Source: Rhodeus uyekii (lineage: Eukaryota; Chordata; Actinopteri; Cypriniformes; Acheilognathidae). Taken from it: 64,000 bases of DNA. This document shows positions 12,801 through 24,549 of the stretch, piece by piece. Numbering within the stretch: the stretch's first letter is position 1; every line of letters starts with the position of its first letter. The position numbers and the translations under genes were made by a program. The stretch is taken from positions 57,501-121,500 of the forward strand of contig JAWRVZ010000025.1 of the NCBI GenBank assembly GCA_037043235.1, written 5' to 3'. The notes beneath the pieces are model-generated. The model had not been told where the DNA came from, did not search any database, and saw only the letters and a list, made by a program, of their open reading frames with translations.

Positions 12801-15800
12801 CTTCCATACACTGGGTTAGCAGCAGCTAACACACTGCAGCGAGCATTAAGCCTTGCCTGAATCCCAGCTTTGGAAATGGTGACTCTACCCTGCTCCATCA
12901 CCTCATGGATGGCTGTTCGGTCCATGTCAGACATTTTATCAAATTCATCAATGCACACCACACCTCTGTCAGCAAGAACCATGGCTCCGGCCTCCAAACG
13001 ACGCTCACCTGGATTAGCCAGAGGATAAAATGCACTTTACAGTTTTTTAGCTTCTACCTCATCATGGCAATTTTAAGATGCAATTGTTTTAAGATGCCAA
13101 AAATTATATCAATATATTCACAGAAATATTAATTTTAAGATATTCAAAATTAAAACCAAATCATGTTTAAAGTTCATTCTTTCTAAAACTCCTAAGACTA
13201 TATTTAGATATATATGATTAAAAACCTTTTTCAAAGGTAACAATAAATCTGGTTTCATAAGTGGGTAAAATAATTACATTCCAGCAAAATATGCTTAATG
13301 GACATTGGCTTCTAACAAGATGGACAATGTTGAATTCTCTCCTGACAGTAAAAATGTAGGTGGAAATCTTGAGTGTCCCATCTGGCATTGTGTGTGAATG
13401 ACTTGAGATTGGCATAAAACATATACATCATTTTAATAATCATTGGGATCAAGTTTTATTTCATGCAATTTATCATTTAAACACTGATCCCATTCTGATT
13501 ACCAAATAGTTTTGGTCTCAGATCTGCGATAAGTATTATGACTGAAGAAATCTTGAAAAAGTTGAAAACTTGCAGGAATAGAAAATGGCATTTTCAAGGT
13601 ACACACTGAATAAAATGATTGGTCTTCACATTTAATTGGGAAATGTCTGCTTTTTTGGGGTGGACATACACGTGTATGCGTCAACAAAACGTTAAAAGAG
13701 TTACCCGTCTCTTGATCGGTTGTGACCGCAGCGGTCAGACCCACCCCAGATGAGCCTCGTCCAGTGGTGGGAATTGCCCTTGGTGCCGTGAACAAAACAT
13801 ACCGCAGCAACTGAGACTTCGCCACTGAAGGATCACCTGAAAACAGTCAAATGAAAGACACTGCACTACAGGGCCAGAAATTACTTTGAAACTAACATAG
13901 CAAGTCCAGATTATGTAGTACAGCATCCTTTACACCGATATTATATAGTGTCCACACATTTTTAAACGTTGTGAAACAATTACTTATAAAAAAAAAAAAG
14001 TACCTACTCAAGAGAGAATGTGATTTTGCACGCCAAAAACTTACTTCAGGTAGAACCATGGACCAAAATGCATAAAGACTGCTTTACATTTATGCATTTG
14101 GCAGACGCGTTTATCCACAGCGACTTACACTGCATTCAAGGAACACATTGATATTCTAATCAGTTCTTGCTTTCCCTGGGAATCTAACCCATGACCTTGT
14201 CATTGTAAACACCAATGCTCTACTGGTTGAGCTACAGGAAAGCCTTTGGAGCCAAACTTTGGAGCTGAAGTAAACTGACTTTATATTTTTCCTGTTATAG
14301 TTTTGTAAAAATGTCAAATTAAACACCACAAACCTATGAGCAGAATATTTATGTCTCCTCTGATGCGCGTTCCATTCTCCAGGTTGGTCTCATTGCCGCC
14401 CAACAGCAGACACAGAATAGCTTTCTTTATGTACTCATGGCCATGGATACTGGGAGCCAAAGAATGACTCAGTTGCTCAAAGACATCCTGAAACAATTTT
14501 ACTTTGTAAAGCAAAGTTGAAACTGATCATGGTTGCATTCATTCGTAGAAACCATTAGCACCAGTCTAGTTTGAGAATTGCAGACAAGTAAATAATCATT
14601 TTGTAAATGAAGCATAGTTATGTGTACATCTCTTCTTACTTTAGAATGAGCTTTGCAAAACTTCTTGATCTTGCCGACATCATCTGCAGAGAATGTCGGC
14701 ACAATCTCTTTACTCATTAGCTTCAAATTGTTAGCCAACAGGACCGTTCTGCAAAGAATCGAGAAGTTCATCTGAGGATATGAAATTCCAACCCTGATCA
14801 CGTGAAAGTTAAAATATACACCACACACCTGAAGGTCCCAGAGGTGAAGCCACCCTGTTTCGCAGGCAAGCAACGGTAGATACCTATAATCTGCACACGG
14901 TCACCTGGTTTCACCCGGTCGACAAGATCATCATTCACAATGATGTCGACAGAACGGGGCAGCTGTCCTGCAGGGGCTTTCTCAGGCATCTCCTGAATGG
15001 TCAACGTCTGGTGGTCCTTATAGCAGCACAGCCCAAACTCCGTCTCCAGAGGATTGTTTTCTTCATCCTACAAATGGAAAATTTAATTTGTGATTCATGT
15101 AATGACTAAGTAAACGGTTATCATAGCATGGTCATTTACTGGGATTATGCAAACAAGCTTGATAATATGATATTCTATTTAAAATGTGTTTCTATGATAG
15201 GAATGGGTTACAGGACCAACTAAAGATATTGATCAGGAACACTCCTTCTAGGGAAAAAAAATTTTAAATGTTTTTTTTTTTATTAAATCATTTGATTACA
15301 TAATTTAATATGCAATTATTTAAATTGAATAAATGGCTTACAGACATTTTTTTAATTGGTTTCATTTTTAAACATACTAATCTGTTAAATATTTATTTAG
15401 ATAGTTGGCTAAATAAATATTTAAATGTATTAATTTGTTTAACAATAAGAATGTCAATTAAAATATATTTAACCATTTCTTATTTAAATAGTTCAATTGG
15501 ATGTATAAAACAGTTTATAAATAGAAAATAAACTGTTTAATAAAGGTAATGTAATGAATTATAATTTTAAATATTTGTATAATTTAAAGAAATATTGTAC
15601 TTTTTTTAAACAGTTAACAATGGCTTATAAATATAAAACAATGTTTAATACATGGTATATTATATTATTTTAATAAATAGTCTGTTTATCGCCAACCACT
15701 CGGGGCCACATAACTATTTAGCATGCCGGAGTCCAACTATGATAAACAAATAACACATATAAATCTAACTTACTTTTGTTGGGTAGATGGCACTGGATGG

Positions 15801-16772
15801 AAAAGCATCCAATGAGGTAAGATCAGTGTATTTTCGTTCCAGGGTTTTCTTGGTGGCCGGACAATAATGAACACTACGCATAATCTTGGGTCTGACCAAG
15901 GAACCTACAGATCACATCAAAAATTCAAATTAGAAAAGACAAATTAAGTTCAAACTTAATATGAGGCATAACAATCACGGAGGTGGAATAAACATGCACA
16001 TCATATACTAAAAGACAGAATCTATAGAGCTGATCTAAACATGTCGATCTAAAAATCAAAGTCAGAAATTTGGAACAGATTATTTGAAAAAAAAAAAAAA
16101 AAGTATAGTTAAAATGAACAGATAATATCTGAAGTAAATCCCACTCACACTTGGTAACAATGCCTTCCACACACACAAGATTTCCCAGAAAGCGTGCACT
16201 TAGAGTGCGTGGAGACACGTGTTTGCTCCCAAAGCTGCCCTCAAAACCAACATGGAACTCTTCAAACTGCTTAGCGTAAGTGGCGTCTATTGAAGCCACA
16301 AGGTCCTTAAGGGCTTTTTGGAACGCAACCAGCTCTGTAAAAGCATTCTTCAGTAACCTATTGAGAGGAGACCATAAATCAGATCAGTTTCAGAAGACCC
16401 AGGGACAAATTCAAGGGAAAAGCACTTTATGATATGAGAAAACGGTGTTAAAATAGAATGAGAATTTTGATTATTATTAATTTTTAAAACAAAGCTCACT
16501 CTTTAGCTCTTTTTTCACTTTTTCGTCGCAGGTCATTAACGTTAACAATAAGGCGACACTGGGCCTCGGACACCATACTCCTGACCTTCTCGTGGTAAAT
16601 ACCCTGGTCTTGCTGTAAATGACAAAAGATTTAGAGTTACAAAGCGTTTACACAAAACAAACAGGTCAAAAACAAAAAGAAACAGAATAAAATACTATAC
16701 ATCATCATCTAAAAAGTCCAGGTACTCCCTCTGTGACTCTCTCAGCTCAAGATCCTCTAGCCCAGCATCCAT
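9841..16772 (-). CDS. mcm3: mcm3 (or its paralogue mcm3l), replicative helicase subunit MCM3
   Basis: Seventeen coding exons on the minus strand: 16701-16772 (ATG at 16770-16772), 16500-16612, 16149-16357, 15774-15904, 14829-15067, 14640-14748, 14334-14487, 13705-13836, 12800-13008, 12535-12709, 12239-12365, 12006-12156, 11760-11900, 11594-11685, 11427-11515, 10370-10433 and 9841-10039 (stop 9841-9843). They sum to 2406 nt, 801 residues, against 808 in human. Visible features: N-terminal start MDAGLEDLELRES, N-terminal OB domain, Walker A GDPSVAKSQ (split by an intron after its first Gly), Walker B VVCIDEFDKM, arginine finger in LLSRFDLLF, sensor and lid region, a basic-acidic linker, and the winged-helix tail ending MQDDNQVMVSENVVFLI. 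Family knowledge: MCM3 is one of six AAA+ subunits of the MCM2-7 helicase loaded at origins in G1. The variable acidic linker is shorter than in human. Fish and frogs can have a second MCM3 gene, and the sequence alone does not settle which this is. Confidence 0.93.
10434..11426 (-). other. mcm3 intron, AT-rich, nothing recognised
   Basis: About 1 kb between the exons at 10370-10433 and 11427-11515. No coding signal or definite element. Confidence 0.5.
13009..13704 (-). other. mcm3 intron, nothing recognised
   Basis: About 700 bp between the Walker A/B exons. I see no second gene here; open frames are short and match nothing. Confidence 0.5.
14085..14245 (-). mobile_element. tRNA-derived SINE, copy 1 (in mcm3 intron)
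   Basis: Read on the minus strand it starts with a tRNA-like head: an A-box in CTGTAGCTCAACCAGTAGAG and a B-box-like stretch near GGTTAGATTCC. It ends in a tail like GCGACTTA/AAGCG...CTGCCAAATG that many fish SINEs share with L2-type LINEs. Three related copies occur at 30031, 38129 and 56358. Confidence 0.8.
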
Positions 16773-18844
16773 TCCTACTACACTAGTGTCATGCAAGCTA
16801 TGTTACAAAAACTACAATATCAAATAATTTGCAATTCAACATGGAAAATCAAACACATCATCATCAAACACAACCAAATGTATGTGGGGCTGCAGGCTTG
16901 CCAATCAATTATGTTAATTAGGCTCATTAACCTGTTCAGAGCCTCTGGTCATCAATTATATTTGTTACTGATATGTATTTATCTATGTAACTGATGAACA
17001 TAAAAATGAAGATGATAAAGAGCAAGTTTAGTTCTAGTTTAGATCTTTTAGTGTCTATATTTCAAAACATGTTGTCAAAATCTTTTCAGGCCTCAAAATG
17101 TTTTCTGATTTCAGTTGAAAACGGTTTTGCCTCAACATACCCCAAGTCACTGCAGAGCAAAACAAATGTATCTTGTTTTATCTGTTTAAAGTGCACCAGT
17201 TAATTGAACCAAAAATATGGAGGAGCAGATGAATATGGCTCTTGTGAAATGCCAAGCCTCAAGCAGCAGAACATCTTTATGCAACAACCGCCACAGTGTT
17301 AGTTGACTATTTTGCACTGTATTGGACAAAGCCAGTGAACAAATATCTGATGCATTTACATGCTGTTATAAAGAGCTTACTAATTTATTAGTCTGACAAT
17401 GACTTATTCACAGACTTTATTTCGTATTGTGGGATATTTATGATGACACAGTTACATAATCCGCATATAAATTATCTAATTTTCTGTTTTACGCCGTTCC
17501 AGAGAAAGGGCCTCGGGCAACAAACGCGTTTCAAGCGACGCATTGTTCTTAAACGATGCAGCGTTTTGAACGAATCTTTTAAGTGATCGCATCTGTCTTC
17601 ATCATTACATTGCAGACTATCGGTCGTAATTCGTTCAACATTATCGATACATTATATCTATGCGTTGCTGTCAATCGAGGGGGGAAACGTTTATGATGGT
17701 GACCAGGCAGTGACTTTAGTTACACAATTTTGACCAGCAGCTGCCGCCAGTGGTTTGGACCGCTCCAAAACAGTGAATCATTTCGCGAAGCAATTGTTTC
17801 AGACTTTTTTTGTCGATGTTTAAATGACACTCATTCATTGCAAAACGACACTCGCTTGTCGCCATCTACTAGACAGCGTAATGACATCTCTTGAGTGAGT
17901 GAATCAAATTAGTGAGTGAATCTTCTTAGTGAAGTGAAACTGATTCAGAAGAATCGATTCGCTTTGATGAATCAACCATGCTGTTCCTCATCACAGTCGT
18001 AGGTTTATATTCAAAACAAAGCCTCTTCTGTTGCGGACATGAGTCTGTGATCTCAGACTGTAGTCTGCCGTGACCCTTGCTCCCCGTTATCGCGGATCGG
18101 ATCTTTTAGGACAGCGAATAAGCGATCGCACAGATAACGAGATTTGAAATTGCTTCAGGACAGCCGGTCACTTTCACCTGCTCAACCACTCCCATTCTAC
18201 AGGTAATCATCGCGAGATTTCACAAGCGGGTTTCGGTCGAAATCTCGTGTCTGTGGGAAAAGTTGACTTGTGATTTAGAAAACCAAAACAAATGTGATCG
18301 GCGACCTTTAATCAAGTAAGTTTGTCTTTTTTGCGCTGTGTTTACAACCATTGCTTGATATATGTTAGGAAAAAACGAAAGTGTAATGTTATTATTGCTG
18401 ATGTCAACTGAAACCAGAGACGTGAAATTTACCGAAGCACAGGTTGCTATTCTGAAGTTGATTATAATATAAATGGCTTACTTTTTTTTTTTCTTAAAGA
18501 AAAATAAATTTTACTTCACGGAAAAAATGTTTACTGTATATATTAATGATATATAATTTAGTGATTTTACTCTATAAATCCAGAGTCCACGGACCCCTGG
18601 ATATTACTGAGTCCGTGCGCAGATAAATCATTCACTTATAGGCTATAGAAATGTATATAATTAATATAAACATAAATAATATATATCTGTGTGTAAGCTA
18701 ATAATAGCATTAAATTCCTTTTTATATTGGGATATCTGTTTCCCCCCAAATTGTGGCTGGGGGCCCCTGGTTCGTTAAAATTTGAAAACATTTCAAAAAG
18801 CTATTAACACATACTACACTAAAGCATCTTTCTCCCATGAAGGA
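16773..18844. promoter_or_regulatory. Divergent intergenic region between mcm3 and marveld3
   Basis: The two genes are head to head across 2.07 kb. The part at 17500-18300 is richer in CpG than its surroundings. It contains TTTCGCGA near 17783, which resembles an E2F site and would fit an S-phase gene, but this is inference. A good donor (GTAAGT after about 18315) could end a 5' non-coding exon of marveld3. The part at 16773-17480 is AT-rich with no clear signal, and 18320-18840 holds nothing recognisable. Confidence 0.4.
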
Positions 18845-19586
18845 ATGAGCCAGCCGTCCAGAAACCAGCGTGCGCAGAGAGAGAGAAATGGGGGTGACTA
18901 TAGTGAGAATAGAGACAGAGACCCCCGCAGCCGACAGGACAGTCCCAGTGACCGACGATCAGGCAGTGAGAGGTGAGACGACCTACTACCTGTTAAAAAA
19001 AAACTCAAATTTACACTGGGAATAAAACAAATAGAAGTGGAAGTCATTTTTTTGCTTTTCATATTGTGTCATCTGACCCAGGTCTTCCAGCCAGCCCCCG
19101 TTTTACCCCAGAGGTTCTCGGAGAACTGTGAGGAGCGCTCCTCGAGAGCAACACAGGGAGTCAAAGTGCTCTAACATTTGTTCCAGGAGAGGTAGGCGTT
19201 CACAGACGGCCATAACTATGGATGGGATACAAACTTTGTGTTATGTATGTTGGAATGCGTGCAAACAACTGCGCCAAAGAGTTTAAACCTGTTTCAGTTC
19301 ATTCTCTGAATTTGTGTGTTCATTCTGGATCATGATTTTTCAAACATGATCTCACACAGGTCTGATTTTTCTCCAGCTCAAGCCGCACCTTCTGACATAA
19401 CACAATGTATTTACCCCTTTCCTCCTCTCAGCTGATCTAACCGGTTAAACTTGTTGATACCAATCTTTCATTTACAAACCTTGCTGTTTTCCATCCAGCA
19501 AACAGAAGTAAAACTTCCTCCTCACTCTTGTGTAAACTAAAGCATGCACCAGCGTTACATGAACTCTAACAGTGTGTTTTACATTT

Positions 19587-19649
<63 letters not shown>

Positions 19650-21217
19650 GATGTGTATATATATTATTATTATTTTTAATATTACAAATGTTTTTGTTGT
19701 TCAATTAATATTAATTTAGCAGGTGACCTTTATAGCGCCTGATCCTTTTTTTTTCTTTTTTTTTTGCTGGTTCCAGAAGTATTTTTTCCCTAATGTATTT
19801 TTCCTATAGGATTTGTTATTAAAGTCTTTCTTATAGAGTTATAACACTTAAACCAAGCCAATCGGTGAATCACAACACAAAAAATTTGCTCAGTTGTATA
19901 CAATAACAGTACACTGTGTAATTTAAGGGCACATTAACAAGGGATCTCAACCTTTTTGACTCAAAGGTCCTTTATTGTCTAACTCAATATTCTAAGGTCC
20001 CCTAATTACCCCCATAATTCCTCTTGTATTTTTGTAGCTTTTAAAATAAATATATAAATTAATAAATTATTATTATATTTTAATATGAATTGTTTGTTTG
20101 TCTTTAGCATTTAATTAAGTTAGATTTCAAAATATATTTAAATGATTAAATAGTTTTAAGTCATCATGTGACCCCCTTAGACGTTTGGTTGAGAAGGGGA
20201 GAATAAATATACAAATATAATAATTTAATAAAATTTCATCATTAAGTTCACATTTACCTTGCTTAATAATTGTGTGGAATGATTTTCTGGTTTTAAATAA
20301 CATTTCTTCCTGAAAAGAGCTATAGAAAAAGAATAAAGAATAGAATTATTTTCTAATATTGGAAAAAAAACTAGGTACTCTGGCAACTTAATATGAAGTA
20401 ATATGTTATTGTATATGTGTGTCTGTGTCTGTGTGTGTGTGTGCATATATGTGTGTAATTTATATTTGGGGGGTTTAGGTTTAAAGTTATAAAGCCCCTT
20501 CTCTTAAACTAAACAAGTTTGCAGTTTCTTACATAGCTGCATGTATTTCTATGTGTTTCAGGTATTGTGTTGTTGTGTAGCATCCTGACCAATGCGTTGG
20601 TGCTCATCTGTGTGGTGGCTGCTCACGTGTCAATGATGGGAATGTCTGCGATGGGTATGGGCGGCACAAGCTTTATTGACGCCATGATTCCTTTTGAGGG
20701 GACGGAGCTGCAGAAGGTCCGTGAACTTGACATGCAGTACGGACAAATGAGAGCACCTCTAGTCTATGGAGGTGTGGCCTTCAGCCTCACATTTGGTGTA
20801 CTTTCACTCCTGTTCGTTGTGTCCAGCAGCAAACCTGCCCACAAGCTTCCACGGAAGATCCTGATCGGACAGTTTGCATTCCAGATCATTGGTGCAGTGG
20901 CTTACGTGGTTGCTGTAGGTTTATACCTGCATTTCGTGATCTATGTGAACTCCACCGACATGTGCAAACAACGCGAACGACTGTATGCTCGTAACGGATA
21001 TACCTGGATGAACTGTAGCGTAAATGGAGGGGATGCATCTGTGGCACTATTTGGAATCATAACTGCAATTCTGTATGCTGTTGGCGCCTTTTTAACGGGA
21101 AAAACGATCCAGGATGTCAGAAATTACCTTAAGGAGCGTGAACGCTACAAAGCCGAACGAAGAGAACAAGCCAGAGGTCCCCAAGAAAGAACTCTTAATC
21201 CTGATATCTATATCTGA
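18845..21217 (+). CDS. marveld3: marveld3, four-pass MARVEL-domain tight junction protein
   Basis: Exons 18845-18972, 19082-19191 and 20562-21217 (stop TGA 21215-21217) give 891 nt, 297 residues. I chose the ATG at 18845 because the hydrophilic MSQPSRNQRAQRERN start opens the Arg/Ser-rich head; an in-frame upstream frame start lacks support. Residues 1 to about 80 are charged and low-complexity. The last exon then holds four hydrophobic segments (starting IVLLCSILTNALVLI, VAFSLTFGVLSLLF, AFQIIGAVAYVVAVG and FGIITAILYAVGAFL). A loop with two Cys (MCK... and NCS) lies before the fourth segment, and the tail is charged and ends NPDIYI. This layout is that of MARVELD3, one of the tight-junction MARVEL proteins with occludin and tricellulin. 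Family knowledge: it tunes epithelial barrier and MEKK1-JNK signalling. It lacks the occludin ELL domain, which excludes occludin and MARVELD2. Confidence 0.82.
19592..19646. repeat. (TA)n microsatellite in marveld3 intron
   Basis: About 27 TA units, followed by AT-rich sequence. The rest of this intron (19192-20561) shows no coding signal. Confidence 0.9.
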
Positions 21218-21441
21218 GTTTTTCTGCAAAAATGTGGACTGAAACCTTCTCGGGATGTACATAAACTGGTTTTAATTTTTCTTTTTGTTTTACATTTTTA
21301 ACATTTTTTTACATTGAGAAACCTCTTTTTAGAATTGTTATTAGAGTGGAAATAGTTTCATTTGAGTGTTGCTGTTTAAATATTTTTAATTATTTTTTGT
21401 TAATATTGAAAACAAATGAGGCTGTGACATTTAGCCTCATG

Positions 21442-21447
21442 AATAAA
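21442..21447 (+). terminator. Probable marveld3 polyadenylation signal
   Basis: AATAAA about 225 bp after the marveld3 stop codon. Confidence 0.5.
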
Positions 21448-21523
21448 AAAGTTATAGACATTAGTCAATAGAAATTTTTAGGCCTGACATTTGGTATTAA
21501 AAATTGAGTTATGCTGAAAATTT

Positions 21524-21786
21524 TAAAGGGTTAGTACACCCAAATATTTTATCATTGACTCACTTTGATGTTGTTCCAAACCTATATGACTTTCACAAAA
21601 TGAAGATATTTTGAAGAATCTTTAATGGTTGTTTTAGTTACCATTGACTAAAAAAGGTGTGAGGTATAAAAAAAACAGTGAGACATTTCTCAAAATAACT
21701 TCTTTTATGTTCCACAGATGAAAGAAAGTCATGAAGGTTTGGAATGATGTGTGTAAACAAAAGATTTTAGGTGAACTATCCCTTTA
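21524..21786. mobile_element. MITE family B, copy with both inverted ends
   Basis: The left end TTAAAGGGTTAGTACACCCA pairs with the right end, which reads AGGTGAACTATCCCTTTAA. The 263-bp interior lacks a transposase. Partial relatives start at 27733, 30987, 50593 and about 53928. This terminal sequence is very common in cyprinid DNA, which is from memory. Confidence 0.7.
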
Positions 21787-21789
21787 AGC

Positions 21790-22500
21790 GCAATGGCTGA
21801 TTGTCCAATAGGGGGCAGCAGATACACAACCAAGTCTGGCCCCTCAGTCTGACCTTTACTAAGATATACATAACCCTAAATAGCATTACAGCTGAATATT
21901 ATTTTAGCATTTATGATACAATCTTTTTTTCCCACTGCGACAAATGTAATATTTTTCTAAATGCTATTAAAAATTCTTTTGAAGATTCCTTATTTAAAGT
22001 TGTTTGGAATTAAGATTCTTGATCAATACCTGGAAGAGCCTCATTTTTTTTAGAAGCACTAAAAATAAATGTGTGTTTTCACACTGTTTGGTGAAGCCTT
22101 AGCTGTCACGTTCTTAGAGCTGTTTTTAGTTTGTGATTGATAGGCATAATCATACAGATACAGAAGGAATGTAGAATGTACATGCTGATAATATTTAACC
22201 ATTATGACCCAGTTACAGTCAATGAATGGGGAAGAAAACATAATTTCAGCTATTTAGAAATCAATGGATTATTATCATTAGTGTTTTTATTTTATGATAT
22301 AGTCTGTTTTATATCAGGTCTGGCCTTTCCAACACACAAAGAAATAATAAGTGTCCAGTATTACCACAGCATATGTCCATTGTGTGACTCAGAGTTTTTT
22401 CTTTGTAATAGGGAGGTGTGTTCCCTTGGTAGTGTTTCTTTACTCATGCTTGCCACACAACAAGTGCTGACAACGTCATACACCACAACGTCCAAAGTAC
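21790..22500. other. Intergenic DNA between marveld3 and tns3, nothing recognised
   Basis: AT-rich. Several 60-150 codon open frames are present, but none resembles a protein or has splice context. Confidence 0.45.
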
Positions 22501-22539
22501 ATGTGAGCTCAGTCGCAGACCAGACAAAGCCTTTCGCTG

Positions 22540-22611
22540 CCTTTCTTTTCTCTTCTTGTACTCGCAGACGTTCAGAAGATTACTGAGAGGAGATTTCAGC
22601 CGGACAGAAGG
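22540..22611 (+). promoter_or_regulatory. Candidate 5' non-coding exon and promoter of tns3
   Basis: A less AT-rich stretch ends at a strong donor (GTGAGT from 22612). The first coding exon of tns3, at 26431, has 23 non-coding bases before its ATG and a good acceptor, so an upstream untranslated exon is required. This is the best-looking candidate, but the assignment is inference. Confidence 0.35.
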
Positions 22612-23404
22612 GTGAGTTCTTTCGGTTGTTTTCTATTTATATGTTCAATGAAGACCGCACTCAGGTGAGCGATAATTTGTGGTTTGTTTCTCTTTCTTGA
22701 CGAATCTAGTTAGAGGTTGAAGGTTAAATGGGTTAAGGATTAAATACACTGTAGATAAGTGACCAGACGCACGTACACATGGAGCACATGGTGTAGGTGT
22801 TCAGGGTTGAAAGTGAAGGTGGATGAACTTTTAAGAAATCTGATCGGGTGTGAACTGGGAGGAAGATAAGCAGATCAATTGTGTACGAGCCTTTATACAC
22901 AATCTTAAGTTATATTATTCTCCTTTTTGCGGTAAAGTGGAAAATGGACCTGAGATATAAATCATTGTGAAGTCCTCTCTGTCTCATATCTGTTGTCAAT
23001 AAATGTGTCCACTTTGTGTCAGGTCAGCTCAGGAGAAATGGTCTAGTTGGCTAATTTTGAGTCTCACTTCAGTTCAATGGATCTGTTTTTCCTTCTCCAT
23101 CATCACATGACAGAGGTCAGACATATGTCATTTAAGAGACTTGCTGGCTGTCATGTGTTTATGTACTGGAAGCTGTGCTGTCTTACATGTGTTAGCCAAA
23201 CTTTTCTTTTTCTACAGGAAGAGAAAAAAACGAATGAAAAGAATAGAGGAAGCACCCTTTGTGTGAAAGAGAGAATGTGTCCAAGCAATAGCAAAATATT
23301 TTATCTTGTGACTTTGAGTCCTTAATGAGGGAACTGTGGCTTATTATTCAGGCTGTGGTTTCAGTTTCATTTGTGCATTGTATTTTTAAAGGCTAATTTT
23401 CAGA

Positions 23405-23660
23405 TGTGCTTTCTGTACTCTAAAATACACTGAAATAAAATAAAATAAAAAATATAAATATAAGCAGCACAAATGTTTTCACAATAAATAATGACAATAC
23501 ATTTCTTGGACAGCAAATCAGCATATTGAGTGATTTCTGAAGGATCATGTGACACTGAAGACGAATAATGATGCTGAAAAATTTGCTTTGCCATCACAGG
23601 AATACTTTACATTTTAAAACATATTAAAGTAGAAAACTGTTGTTTTAAATTGTAATGTTT
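23405..23660. mobile_element. Dispersed repeat family A, copy 1
   Basis: It contains CAAATCAGCATATT, TTTCTGAAGGATCATGTGAC, AATGATGCTGAAAA and CATCACAGGAATA, in that order. The same motifs recur in inverse orientation at 26862-27345. I recall this as an abundant non-autonomous DNA element of cyprinids. Confidence 0.65.
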
Positions 23661-24549
23661 CACAATATTACTAATTTTATTTGTGTAACACATTATCCAC
23701 TTATCATGACCAGTAATTTTAGGTTTTGTAAAAAAAAAAAGTTGGTTTTCTTGTTTACCAAGGAGACAACAGTGACAGTGACAAGCATGCTTGAGATGAA
23801 ATATGAGTCTTGTGAAGAAAGCAAAGAAAAATCAAGTTAAATATGATTTGAACATGATATTTTTCCCAGTGATATTCCCAATCAGGCTTTGTCAAATTGT
23901 GCAAAAAGGGTTTAAATCTTTGTTTTTATTAATGCCTGAAATGCTAGATTTGATTTCAAGCATGACAAAACAAAAGAGTTAACCAATTTATTACAAAATT
24001 TATGACAATATTACTTCCACTACAAATGATTTATCTTGTGATGCATTTTCACTGTATGTAAATTGAGAGTACAAAGGACATAATTTTCATACATTTAAAA
24101 TGAGTAACTATGACAATCATATTAAGAGTGCAGAAAGTGTCTATTCAATGCATGTTTTTTTTTTTTGCTGTATGTAGTACATGTAATGCAAATAATGTCA
24201 TGTCAGGGGTTGGACAATGAAGCTTATAGCTAAAACACTGGCCAATATACATATACAGTTGGAGGTTTCATGTTTATACATGCACATCTTCCCAGAGCAA
24301 TAGCACAGCTATAAATAAAATATTCCAATGCACACAACATAATTGGAAGACATATCAGAGAGGACAAATTGTTGGTTTGCATCTCTCTGGCTCATCTATG
24401 ACCAGGACAGCAAGTATTTGTAGTGTAGTGTCCAACATGAGTAACTGTCAATGCAAGAGGAAACTGTCTGAAATGATGTCCAGGTACTCACCCAGATTGT
24501 ATCAAAAAAACATAAAATCACAGCTGCCCAACTCACTACAGAATTTAAT

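Noticed and set aside
22137..22586. 149-codon open frame upstream of tns3
   Set aside because: Mixed composition without domain signals, and it overlaps the proposed promoter or 5' UTR of tns3.
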